A DNA stretch of 64,000 nt, taken from assembly GCA_016647705.1 (NCBI GenBank), contig CM028326.1:42966285-43030284 (forward strand), written 5' to 3'. The position numbers and the translations under genes are program-made. The notes beneath the pieces were generated by a model. It saw only the letters and a list, made by a program, of their open reading frames with translations, had not been told where the DNA came from and ran no database searches. Numbering within the stretch: position 1 is the stretch's first letter; each line of letters begins with the position of its first letter. The stretch comes from Eucommia ulmoides. Taxonomy: Eukaryota; Streptophyta; Magnoliopsida; Garryales; Eucommiaceae. Of the stretch, positions 47,130-58,575 are shown in pieces.

Positions 47130-47891
47130 TGTTGACCCAAAGAACTATCCAAGAGGGAAGATGAATTGGGTAGTTACAAACTTTAAACACTTAAATTCTT
47201 AAACACAGATAATCAATTTTCTTAAATAAATTATTATCTTGTTACGCAGTGAAAATTTGTTTAATTCCAAATACACACCTAAACACAATATAAAGAAGTA
47301 ATCAATGTAATACACAAGAATTTATCCTGATTTGACAAGCTACTCTTACATATGTTCAGTCCCTTGAGCTCCACGAAGATTAACAATCCACTAAATCCCT
47401 TAATTCCTTTACCAGGTAGAAATTAAACCCTTATAATTCTTGAGTTTTTTTACAGGCTCAGAATCAATCTTTACAATCTCTGATCCTTTTCATAGGTTAA
47501 GAATCAACCTTCCACTATATTATTTTCACAGTTTAGGACAAACCATTACAATCATACTAAATCAATTATAGGATGAATCAAAACCTAGTTTTTATAAAGG
47601 GAAAAAAATAACCTAATCTTCTTGCAAGAAAAAGATCTTTTTTTTTTTTTCATAGGAAAACGATTGACACTCTAGCTACCCTGATTAAACACTGACCCAA
47701 ACTTATTTAATCCACTCAAACTCACAAATATAAAAACTATAAAATTTTGTTCCACAAGAAGCTTATGCCATCTTGATACAAATATACTCGATTAATGGCC
47801 CAAATAAATACTATGCTAAAGATACAATGTGAGGCAAATAAATCTTATAAAATTATAAGCGGGTAGCGGACAAGAAGTATATACATCGTAT
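47130..47891 (-). mobile_element. 5' LTR of C4, U5-proximal part
   Basis: Aligns with 41160-43220 outside the solo LTR, and with the reverse complement of the C2 LTR end. It is interrupted at about 47891, where a large foreign LTR starts; the rest continues at 53392. Confidence 0.8.
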
Positions 47892-48995
47892 TTTGTTCCG
47901 CCCAGCCAGTGTCAAATCAAGTATAAATTCAGATAAACTTTAAACTTAGGCTTAAAGGGAATGAATTTCTAACTGAGTTCATACTATATAATACATAAAA
48001 ATACCCAGAAAGCAAGATAAAACAAAAAACAAAACTGTTAAATTTGATAAAATCCAGTTAAGTAAAAGTTTTGGGTCAACTTCGAATTAAAATGACTTTA
48101 TTAAATGTTGATTTTCATTGAATTGCCTTTAGTATAGATAACAATTATCCACTACCATTAAATTATAAGATATTTCAATAAATTACTCCTGTTACCTTCC
48201 CAGACCTTGAAACATTTACAAGCACTGAATCTTGTCAGTTTAGCACCAAAAAAATTTATTTCATTTATGGATATTATACAAAATTTCAGCTAGAAACTAT
48301 CCAAGAGACCTTAAAAAAGGCTTGGAAAGGTCATGACAAAGCCCTAAATCACAAAGTTGATTAAGGAGTTGGGCATGATTTAGAATTACACTAAATTCAA
48401 GTTGTCTTGACAAACCAACCTAGGCCCAATGAATTAAGGGCTTAGACATCATTAAAGGCCCACAAAATTGGATTTTAAATGACCAAGGAACCTTCTAGAT
48501 GTTTCTTACAAAATATCTAGGAAGCGAACCAAGACACTTAGGATCTGACAAACTATTATCGAAACTAAACCGATTTGATACGCCACCTAAGTTAGGCATT
48601 TAATGAGTATTGAATGCCCATCCCATCAAGAATTAAATGCTTGGTTTTACATGGATAGACGACATTCAAGGGATCTAGATATTTTGAGAAAAATATCTTA
48701 GGTATAACAAAAAACCTTGAATTATGACTACCTGGTAGCAAAACCAAATCAAATTGGTTTTCCACCTAGTCAATGCATTAAATGCACATCCTATCAAGCA
48801 AAAAATGCGTGGGATGACATGGAAGGGATAGGTTCAAAGTATCAATATATTTTCACCAAAATATCTTAGGGTAACTTAGGAACTTGAAAACTAACCGTCA
48901 GTTACAAGAGAAGTTAACCCGATTCAATCTGAAACCAACTGGATGAGTGCTCAATGAGTCATGACTCATCATGGTGTAGTAAATGAAATGGTGAC

Positions 48996-50856
48996 TGATG
49001 AGTGGTTTATTTACCAACAAATCAAGTACTTTTAGATTCAAATATTTGTGAGTTTTCAAGTATTTTTGTAAGTTTAATGTATTTTGTATTATTTTGTACG
49101 AAATATAAATAAATGAGAAAACATTGTGAAATTTAGTCAGCCCAATAGAAAGTTGGGGATATAGTGGGAAAATGAGGCTACTGCGCGGAAGAAAATTACA
49201 AAATGAATGAAAACCCAACGGAACATTGGGGCTGCAGTGCGAAGACGTGGGCTACAACATGAAAATGAGCAACAAAAATGAGTAAGGCTCAACAGAACGT
49301 TGGTGCTACAACGCCAATAAAATGGCGCTACGACATAGTCAACCAATGCCTTTTGGCACTATAGCTCCAATAAAGTGACGCTGCAGTATGAGAAACCCTA
49401 ATGCAGTACTTTTTGGTGGTGCAGTGCCAAAGAAAAGGTGTTGCAGCGCGAGTTTCATTCACATTATAGCGTCACTTAACGAACTTAAGGACATTTTTTT
49501 AACCATGATTCAATATGATTTTGAAAAAACACAAAACATAAAAGTTGTAGATATTTGTCTTAGATTTCCAAATCATCTTTAATTACCGCAATTGGAGTTC
49601 GGACAAGAAAGTTTTGGCCATTTTTCAGAAGCTTTATGCTGCAGCGCAAAAACTTAGGGCTGTAGCGCGAAAACTCGGGGTTGCAGCTTGAAAACGTGTG
49701 CTGCAGTATCAATGTATGTATCTAAAATATCTTAAAGAAATTTTGGCTCATTTTTGAAGGAGGGGGTGAAGAGGTATTGAAGAGGAAAAGGAACAGAACC
49801 AAGAGAAGGAGTAAAGATCGGAGATTTGGAGCGGAACTTCTCTATGAACCAGATTTGGATTTTTTTTCTCCTCCTTAATCTTTCCTGAATTTGTATTTGT
49901 TGTTTTAGATTTATGGATTTCTTGAAATTATTAGTTATGGATTCATCCATATTGAGTTAGTCATTTAATATAAGGCTCGATATAATCTTGTTTGAACTAT
50001 GTTTTGAATATTTTGTTAATTGTTAGTTTTAATTCTATTTTATGCCTTTCTATGTTTAATGTGTTTAATTAATGTGGCCAATGAGTTAGATAATTTTAGG
50101 TTGTGAATTGTTTGCTTGAGAGAGATTGAGTTCGTGACCGGAATTGATAGTGCATAATTTAGGTTGTTGTAAGTCTGAGAAGAAATTAACACCTAGGTAT
50201 TCGAGTTAGGAATTTAAGATCTTGATCAAGTTCTAGATTTATCGATTAGAATCTCTATTCAATTGTGTTTGCCTTACTAATGCTTCCAATTTATGCTCCC
50301 ATATGATATCTTGGTTGATTTGAGAACTTTGGATTTGACACTCAGGAGAGGTAATTTCAGGATTCAGACTTAGGTTAAACGCAACGTAAGTTTTAATAGA
50401 TCGAGTGATATTTAAAGATTGGGTGTTCTATAAGGTCGGTTATAACGAATTTTTTCACCTAACTACTAAATAGGAATATCAGTATTGAAGTGTTTACATA
50501 TTCTCTCACTTGACACTCGGGAGAGGTAGTGAAGGAGCACGAGTGGTCTTAATTATTGAATAAATACAATTGACTAATAATTGCTTAATAGGATAACATG
50601 AGAATTACGAGATGAAATCATAATTGTGCATAGAAAATTGATATTTTTATTTTACTTTTGATTTTATATTTGTTTCAGTTTTACTTTTATTTTTATGAAC
50701 ATCAAATTTGGTTGCCTAGATAAAGTTGGGTTAGGATAATTGTGGTACTTAGCGATGATTTAAACCAATCCCTGTAGATACAATACTCTACTCACTCTAT
50801 ACTAATAAAATTTAACCCATACACTTGCAATGTGTCGCAAAATAACATCGCTACTA
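48996..50856 (+). mobile_element. Solo LTR, gypsy family B, long form
   Basis: Starts TGATGAGTGGTTTATTTACC and ends ACATCGCTACTA. It is flanked by a perfect 5-bp duplication GTGAC (48991-48995 and 50857-50861). Both ends match the LTR at 24165-25105, but this copy is 1861 bases. It carries an array of GCTGCAGTGCG / GCTACAACG / GCTGTAGCGC words (about 49145-49705). Confidence 0.92.
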
Positions 50857-51211
50857 GTGACACATTAGGACTAAGTTCAATGCATTTGGAAGGCATTAGT
50901 GGCAACTAAACTGAAATAGTGAAACTAACTGGTACTTAGCTCCTAAACCGAATCGGAAGTGTCACATCAAGTTATTAATGAACCTATGTGCAACCCATAT
51001 GATTGGAGGAGAGGTAATGATTAACAATCATTATCAAATCTCGAAAAAGATTTGGTAATGCTTACCAAATCTTTGAAGATTTTTCCTTCCACCCAAAATT
51101 CGTTCAACACAAAACAAGATCAAATCAAGATAGCATGTCCCTTAGGACAAACACCCCCCAAGGAAGAAGCTAGGATTACCTGTGCAGATGTAAATACGCA
51201 GGCTCCCAGCC

Positions 51212-51219
51212 TATAAATA
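51212..51219 (+). promoter_or_regulatory. TATA box of the family-D LTR
   Basis: TATAAATA sits in a GC-richer context (CAGCC before, GGGGTGC after), followed by a CT-rich stretch 45-60 bases downstream. This is as expected for an LTR promoter firing on the plus strand. Confidence 0.6.
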
Positions 51220-51953
51220 GGGGTGCTTGGTTCGCATTTTTTTTCAGGCCTTGAATGTTTAGCTTCTCTCTCTAAAACTTTATCTAAGTCTTAGGTTCTA
51301 GGTATTGCAAGAAAATATCTTGAATAACATGGAATTATTCTACTAAATCTGGTCTCCAAGGGTGTTCTTGAGGTTTTTGGAATGAGAACTGAAGAGGAAG
51401 ATGATTATCGATCAACACCAAGCAAAGAGGAGCAAGGAGTAAAGGGAGATAGCTACTTTGGGAAGACCACTTCCCCTAAGTAGGGTGCCGATGGTAATTG
51501 TTTGAGTTCCAACCAAGAAGATCAAGGAGAAAAAGGAGGTAACCACTTAGGGAATACTACATCCCCTAAGTCAGTATGTTTTCTTCTAAACCCCCTTTGT
51601 TCTTGGATTAAATCCTTGTATTATACTTGTACATAGAAGAATCATGAAGATATCACACTTTAATTTCATGTACATAACACTTAAAACCCATAAATAACCA
51701 AACAAACACTTAATTTTTGTTATAACAACCAAACTATGTCCAAATCATTCCAAGAACATTCAAGAACATCAAATCATCTGAGAACATGTTAAGAACATGT
51801 GAGGATTCAAACAAAACTAAAATCACACAACGAGTTGTGCATACTCTCTACAATTCTCTCAAAAACGTTAAACCGACTCTTTACTAACTATTAATAACCG
51901 AATTTACTTTCTGCTAAACGCTAAGATTACAACCAGGTTAGCTTGTAGACTGG

Positions 51954-51954
<1 letters not shown>

Positions 51955-52036
<82 letters not shown>
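51955..52036 (+). repeat. (AT)n microsatellite
   Basis: About 40 AT units, followed by GCATGTATGTATGTAT. Confidence 0.97.
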
Positions 52037-52039
<3 letters not shown>

Positions 52040-52310
52040 TGTATGTATGTATACTTATACATACTACAACGACTGACCCTTGTGGTTAAAAACTCAGGAT
52101 AAATGGAGGGCCTATATTCCTTTCTGAATATGTATGATTCTTTTTAAGAAACCTTCTCGTTTTCCTTAGTTACTAGTAGGACTGGAAAAAATATATGGTA
52201 TTTTGTTTTTCATTTTTAACTAACCACTCATACACCAACACTAACTAACCAAAACAAAGGAGTTCGGTTAAGGTATTCTTGACAAAATCAAAGAGGTTAT
52301 GTACATGTCA

Positions 52311-52449
52311 TATTGCAATCCAGGTTGTTCACAACTTAAAAAATAGTTATTAATAACTAATTAATGTTGTGATTTAGGTTGTTCACAACTTCAAAAAAAT
52401 AAAATTAATAATAGCTAACTAATGTTGTGATTTAGGTTGTTCACAACTA
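52311..52449 (+). repeat. Three tandem units of about 58 bases
   Basis: Each unit contains TGTGATTTAGGTTGTTCACAA (or GCAATCCAGGTTGTTCACAA in the first), followed by an A-rich and TAATAACTAANTAATG part. Confidence 0.9.
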
Positions 52450-53391
52450 AAACCAACTAATAAGCAAACCACTCTTTAACTAAAACTAGACCAGTTTTCA
52501 ATTAAAACCAACCCAGCCTGTTAGTTCCAACTTAATAAGAATGAACTACATGATGACCTGATCTTTGGTTACCACTCAAAGTACGTAGGCAACCCATAAG
52601 GGATCAGTCACACCTTTAATAACATAAACCATATAGTTTAACCTAATACAAATGAACTACGTGAAGACATGATTCTCATTAATTCGAGATACGTAGGCAA
52701 CCCTCGTGCGGGTTCAGTCACATATCTAAATAATTTAGTCTTAGTTTGCATTTTATATAGCTTGCATATTTATATTCCCATCTCTTATAAACTACTATTG
52801 GGTTGTCACTGCCTAGAATAGTATAGTATTGTATTTACTACTTACATTATGTTAAAAACACGAAAATAATGTCATTTCTAGTTGCAGTTGCATAATAGAT
52901 AACCTTTACTGCTTATATAATGATAAAAAACATAAAAAGAGGAAAAATTTAAGAAAAGGGAATTGTTTTGTTTAATGAAATCAAAGAAAGTTACTCAAGT
53001 AGTGTTTAATAGTGAATATTCATTTAGACTAAGGTACCATTTAAGGATGGGTGTCTTGGGCTGCATAAAATCTTCCACGAGCATAACTGACTCCCTAGCT
53101 TAAAGAGTATCTCTGGTACACAGACCTTTGGAAGTAAAAACACGGGCTATTTTAAAAGAAAAAATGAATTTCTAAAATCTTGGTGACCTAGCACACCATT
53201 TAACCCCATGCTAGGTGGCAACTCATTTTTTAACATAAAATCTTGGCCCAAGAAGTTTTTCAAAACGACACCTAGAAAAGCCCTTGAAAAATCATTTTCA
53301 AAATGAACGGATTTGGATGACTTAGATAGGGAGGAATGAAACCTGTTTCCTCTTCTTCCACTATCAAAATTCGGGGGTGCGTCGTGAAACA

Positions 53392-54472
53392 CGTAATCAT
53401 ATAATCAATAAAAAATCATTTAAAAGATTTTTCGAACTTAAGTTCAAAATTGATTTTGTAATAACCCTTAACCAAGCGATGAATAATTAATAATCTTAGA
53501 AAGAAAGTAAAAACGATTGAAAGGATCTCACTGGGATTCATCGAAGGCTAGAATGATTTCGTAATAAAAACACAAGTTGGTGAAGTAAATAGCATGTGCT
53601 TTAGATCAACAACTTGAAAGTAATCTCTCGTAGAAATCTTAGGAATAATCTCACTATTAGAAAGCTCAAAATTGATTGTTCTTGATGTGTATAAACTTAA
53701 TCCTGTAGGTCTCTATTAATGGACCTAAAACTAGACCTGGAATGGCTAATTTTAAAAAAATATGTCATTAAATGACATCTCAGGACCCTATATATCTCAT
53801 ATATTCAAAATAGATGTCTTTCAATAAAAAATACTCTTGAGAAAACTCATTTTGGTCCTTAAACTTTTTCAATTTGAAATTTATCAAAATAGGAAGTATT
53901 AAATCACTTTAATTAAAACAATCTTTAATTAAATGGACAAATTAAATAAGAATCACTAAATTTATCTATATATCTATATATATATATGAAATATACTTGA
54001 ATCCCTCAAAAACCTCCCTTGAAATTATAAAAGTAAAAATCTTGATTGGGCGCGTCAGTTGACCGTGCTACACTATCGGTCGACCGCCTATTTCCAACAG
54101 CCAAAACTAGCACTTGGTCAGTTGATCGATTGGTTTGGTAGACCATTCATTTTTTTTTCCGGCCACTGTTTTCGTTGGTTGATTGATCCTTTCAATCGGT
54201 TGACCAAATAGAGTAGTATATCTCCCATTCCATTTTCAGAACACACTGTTTTGGTTAGTTGATCGACCTCTTTTGCCGGTTGACTGAATGACTCGAACGC
54301 TCATTTTTTTATGCATTAAAACCCATTTTTCACTTAGGTCATTAACCAAAACCATTTCACATACTTAGCACATTATAAAACACAATGAAAACACATAAAT
54401 TAACCATGACATATATAAGATTAATTCATTGTAAAGGGTCGTGCATGCTCCTAATTCGGGGTGCATTAAGAG
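53392..54472 (-). mobile_element. 5' LTR of C4, U3-proximal part
   Basis: Resumes the C4 LTR after the family-D insertion: AAGATTTTTCGAACTTAAG, AACCCTTAACCAAGCGATG, then the GGTCGACC array (about 54045-54300). It matches the 3' LTR at 43220-44330. The first 200 or so bases of the LTR are cut off at 54472, where another LTR end begins. Confidence 0.82.
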
Positions 54473-54779
54473 TGTTCGCCCAAAGAGTTACTCAAGAGGG
54501 GGGATGAATTGGATAGTTTCAAAAATTTAAATAATTAAGTCCTTTAAACTCAAATAATTAATTTTTCTAAATTAATTATTATTATGATATGCAGAGGAAA
54601 TATGTTTAATACTAAGTGCGCAACCAAACATAATATAAAGAATAAATCAATGCAACACACAAGAATTTATCCTGGTTCGGCAAGCTACTCTTACCTACGT
54701 CCAGTCCCCTAAGCTCCATGGAGATTCACAATCCACTAAACCCTTTGATTCATTTATCAAGTAGGAACCAAATCCTTAC
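54473..54779 (-). mobile_element. Copia LTR end fragment C5
   Basis: TGTTCGCCCAAAGAGTTACTC is the inverted end of another Sirevirus LTR. It continues uninterrupted through GGTTCGGCAAGCTACTC to 54779, where it is truncated by the C2 LTR start. Confidence 0.8.
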
Positions 54780-56928
54780 TGTTGATCCTAAGATTTTGAT
54801 AGACAATTAAAGATTGATGTTTTTGGTGAAACTAATGGTTTGATTAAGTGTTTTAGTTTATTAGTTCTAAATGATAAAGATATAATGATAAAGATGATGA
54901 AGGATTAAGATATTGAAGAATTTGAAGAACCTAGGAAAAATAACTCAGGTTAAAATGTTAACTCTTAATATCCTAATTAGGATCACACACGGCACAAAAA
55001 GTTTTTTAAATGATTTTTATAAATATGTGTGTTTTTAATAGGATTCCAATTAGATAAATTATTTGCTCCTATGTGTAATTGAAAAAGAAATATTTATAAT
55101 TAATTAAAATTGAATTTAAGTATTTAGTGGAGCTAACCAAGAAAAGAAATTGGTAAAAGAGGCAAAAATGTCAATAAGAATGAATTAAAAATGAGTTTAG
55201 AAAAGTGATCCAGTATCCATAAGTTGACTGGACAAAAAAAAAAACTCTCTGTATCTCTCGGTCGATAGTTAGGTCGACCTATACTTAATAATGAACTCTC
55301 TGTATCTATAAGTTGACAGAGCAGTCGACCTGTGAAGAGAAATTGAACTATTTGAGTCTCTAAGTCGACAGATAGGTCGACTGGTGGGCACATAATCTTT
55401 GGCTTAGTTACATCCTTAATCGAGCGGTCAATTACTGATCTTGGTCGGTCGACTGGTGTGTATATTTCAGGATATTATGGAATTCCAAATTTCAATCAAA
55501 AAGTAGCCGTTACTAGCCGTTTTTTGGTTAGGATTCATGAGAGATTTTAGGGATTTAATCTTATTTGAGATATGCTATACATATTATGTTATCCCTATTG
55601 ATTTGGTTCATTAAATTTGAATATTTCTCAATTTGGTACATATAATTGTTTCTATTCTATTTAATTGTGATTAAGAAATATTTGGGAGACTTAATTGAGA
55701 AATTTAAAAGGTATAATTAAGTGAATTGAACCAGAATGAAGTCTTAATGATATAAAGGGTCTAAAAGAGCAATTAAGTGTCATGACAAATGGGAACTAAC
55801 CATTAGAGAGCTGATTTTAATCCTATTTATATAGATCTGCGTTTTTCATATTATTAAGAGAGATTAAGAGAAATTAAGAGATCATATTGAGCTTTTTTGA
55901 GAGAAATCATATTGAGTTTTTGTGAGAGCTTTTCTAAGAAACATTTTTGAGAATGATTTGCTGTTAATATTTGCTATTACCGAATCTGAAGTAACATTGC
56001 TCTAATTATTTTTTTGGTGGATTCCGGGTGAGATCTTTCTAAATTACTTTCTATATAGTATTGCTTGATTATTATTTTGGAATTAGATCTTTAGAAATTA
56101 TTTTCGGATTTTTTATTGAATAATATTTTTTCAACAATTTCTAGAATTAATCTAATTACGTGCTTAATTATGTGCTACCCATTTTTGTTTAAAATCAGAT
56201 TTTGAGTCTCTTACTTTTCTATCACTAGTTTTGGGATATTAATTGAGTTTTAATTTATCTGGGGTGGTAGAAGCTCCGAGTGAGAAAAATCAATTGTCAA
56301 TTTTTAATTGGTAAGTTGAGTGGCGGATTAAATACTGTTGGGTATATTTAATCAGAGGGTAGTTGGTTTTAGTCTCTTTCTGTAAAGAGATTGAGGTAGT
56401 AATTCTTCCTGAATTGAATTGTTTTGTATGAATTTTGTAACGGTTCAATCTCAATCGGGTAAAAGGATATTTGGAGTGTTAACTAAGGTTTTGATTCTTT
56501 TGCCTTTGTGTTAAAAAAAAATTAGGTTATTCTTGAGCCTATAAAAAGTAGAGGTTATTCCTTAGCCTGTGAAAAGGAAATTTTGTAAATGTTAATTCTG
56601 AGATTGTAAAAGAATATTTATAAGGGTTTGGTTCCTACCTTTAAAGGAATCTTGAGTTTAGTGAGTGTGATTCTCCATGGGGTTCGGAGGACTGGATTAG
56701 CCAAGAGTAGCTTGGTGAACCAGTTTAAATTTCTGGTGTGCTACAATCTTTATTTTATTTATTTTTGTTGTCTGGTGTTCACCTAGTTGATTTTATAATT
56801 CCGCTGTGATATAAAGATAATAATTAATTTAGGATTAAAATTAATTATTTGAGTTATTAAAGTATTTTTCTTTGATATTTTTTAATTACCCAATTCACCC
56901 CCCTCTTGGGTATTTCATTGGGTCAACA
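54780..56928 (+). repeat. 5' LTR of C2
   Basis: 2149 bases, TGTTGATCC to GGTCAACA. It contains an array of about 55-base units, each with CTCTCTGTATCT and a GTCGAC word (about 55195-55465), a TATTTATATAGA box at about 55825-55836, and a late series of short units with CCTGTGAAAAGG. Confidence 0.92.
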
Positions 56929-56930
56929 AT

Positions 56931-56942
56931 TGGAATTAGAGC
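56931..56942 (+). other. Primer-binding site of C2
   Basis: TGGAATTAGAGC differs by two bases from TGGTATCAGAGC, the initiator tRNA-Met complement, and lies two bases after the LTR. Confidence 0.85.
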
Positions 56943-56978
56943 TGGTGTAGCTCGACACACTTAGCTAACAAAGATCAC

Positions 56979-58510
56979 ATGACCCACATAATAGGCACAC
57001 TAGCTGAGGGGCAGTCTATGCACCGACCACCTTTGTTTGCTGGTGAAAGTTATTCGTTCTGGAACGACAAAATGATAGCCTTCATTCTGGCTACAAATTA
57101 CAATGTGTGACTAACAATCGAGGATCGTCCATTTATTCTAATGGAAAACGGAGTTGAGAAGAAGAAGTAACAGCTAACTGCTTCTGATAAGCAAAAACTC
57201 TCTATAAACTCTCAGGCTATTAACATTCTATTTAGCTCTTTAGATGCTAATGAATATTCTAGAGTTTCAGATTGTAAATCTATAAAGGAGATGTGAGATA
57301 AGTTACAAGTTACCCATGAAGGAACAAGTTAAGTGAAGTAGTCGAAAATCAATACTCTTATGAGAAAATTTGAGTTGTTCAGAATGGAAGAAAATAAATC
57401 GATTCATGAAATGTATACTCGCTTCAATAACATTTGCAATAACTTGAGTCAACTTGGAAAGTCATACTCCATGGAGGATACAGTACGAAAGGCCCTAAGA
57501 TCCTTAAAAAAAATATGGGAGTCAAAGGTGATGACAATTGAGGAAGCCAAGGATCTTGGCAAATACAAAATTGATGATCTTATAGGTAACTTGATGACTC
57601 ATGAATCGGAGATTAAAGGATATGAGGATGATACCGGAAATTGCAAGAGGAAATCCTTGGCGCTAAAAGCTCAGAAAATTGAAGAAGAGGAAGACAGTGA
57701 TGATGAAAGTCTTGATAGTGAGCAAGAGAAAAATATAACGCTTCTCATAAAGAATTTTAGAAAAATGACTCGGGACACATTCCGCGGGAGGAAAACCTCA
57801 ACATGACTAAAGTGGAATGTTACAACTATCACAAGACCAGTTACTTTCAAAATTATTATCCCGAATCGAAGAAGGATAAAGAAAAGGAAAAGAAGAAAAA
57901 TGAAAAGACGAAAGCAAAGAAGAGTAAGAAGAAATCCATGAAGGCTACTTAGGATGATACTGATTCAAGTAGCTCGAAAAAATCAGATAGTGAAGATATA
58001 TCCATGTTTGCACTGATGGCCACTGGTGGTAAGGTAACTAAATGTTGAAGTTCTTGTCCTTTAGATTTTGATGAATTATTTGAGGTTTATCAAGAACTTT
58101 CTCATGATTATAAAAACCAGTGTTCTAAAATAAATGCCCTTCAAAGTACAATTAATACATTAAACAAGCAAGTGACGGACTACGAATTTGAAAACAATGA
58201 ATTGAAATCTAAATTGATGGATTTGCAATCAATTGTTCTCAAATTCACCGGGGGTGAAAATAACTTGAAAATACTTTTGGGAAGTTCACGTGGAGTTTTT
58301 AATAAAACTAGTATTGGATTTCAGAAAAATCTTAAACAAAAATGTTTTCACAAATTCTTTTCTGAAACTAATGATCTTGTTAGATGTTTTAAACGTAATG
58401 TTGTGGGGCATACTATTCGCAGATGTTTTGCTAAAATATCTAACTATAGACAAGTTTGGGTTCCAAAAGGAACTAAAATTGTCCCGACTAATAAGATCGG
58501 ACCCACTTAG
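56979..58510 (+). pseudogene. Gag of Copia element C2
   Basis: The frame starts at ATG 56979 (MTHIIGTLAEGQSMHRPP). It runs through gag motifs SFWNDKM, LSINSQAINILFSSLDANEY, IHEMYTRFNNICNNL and EEAKDLGKYKIDDLIGNLMTHE. Before residue 128 it has five stops that replace Trp, Gln/Glu or Lys codons. A frameshift near 57800 precedes a ruined zinc knuckle (CYNYHKTSYF; the second Cys is Tyr). A Lys/Glu-rich basic stretch follows, then a coiled-coil spacer (SKINALQSTINTLNKQV) and a second finger CFKRNVVGHTIRRC leading into QVWVPKGT. The product would be the capsid precursor; it is inactive here. Confidence 0.9.
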
Positions 58511-58575
58511 GTTGGGTACCACTTAGGAACTATTTGAGGTGCTCCTTGTAGGTTATTCTAAAAGCTTCAATAAGT

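Larger units (their letters stand above)
47892..53391 (+). mobile_element. Large solo LTR (family D, probably Tat/Ogre-like gypsy) with nested solo LTR
   Basis: This block sits inside the C4 5' LTR. Without the nested family-B LTR it is about 3.6 kb. It contains a promoter-like CCTATAAATAGGGG at 51210-51223 and two copies of GAACTAC..TACGTAGGCAACC..TTCAGTCACA (about 52540-52613 and 52650-52721). Its end segment reads TGCTAGGTGGCAACTC ... GGGGGTGCGTCGTGAAACA. The ACGTAGGCAACC and GTGGCAACTC words are familiar from Tat/Ogre-type LTRs. The flanks show only a 4-base CGTA match, so the exact ends are tentative. Confidence 0.6.

Noticed and set aside
52311..52449. Regularly spaced repeats that superficially resemble a CRISPR array
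   Set aside because: Only three units with similar, not unique, spacers, inside a plant LTR.
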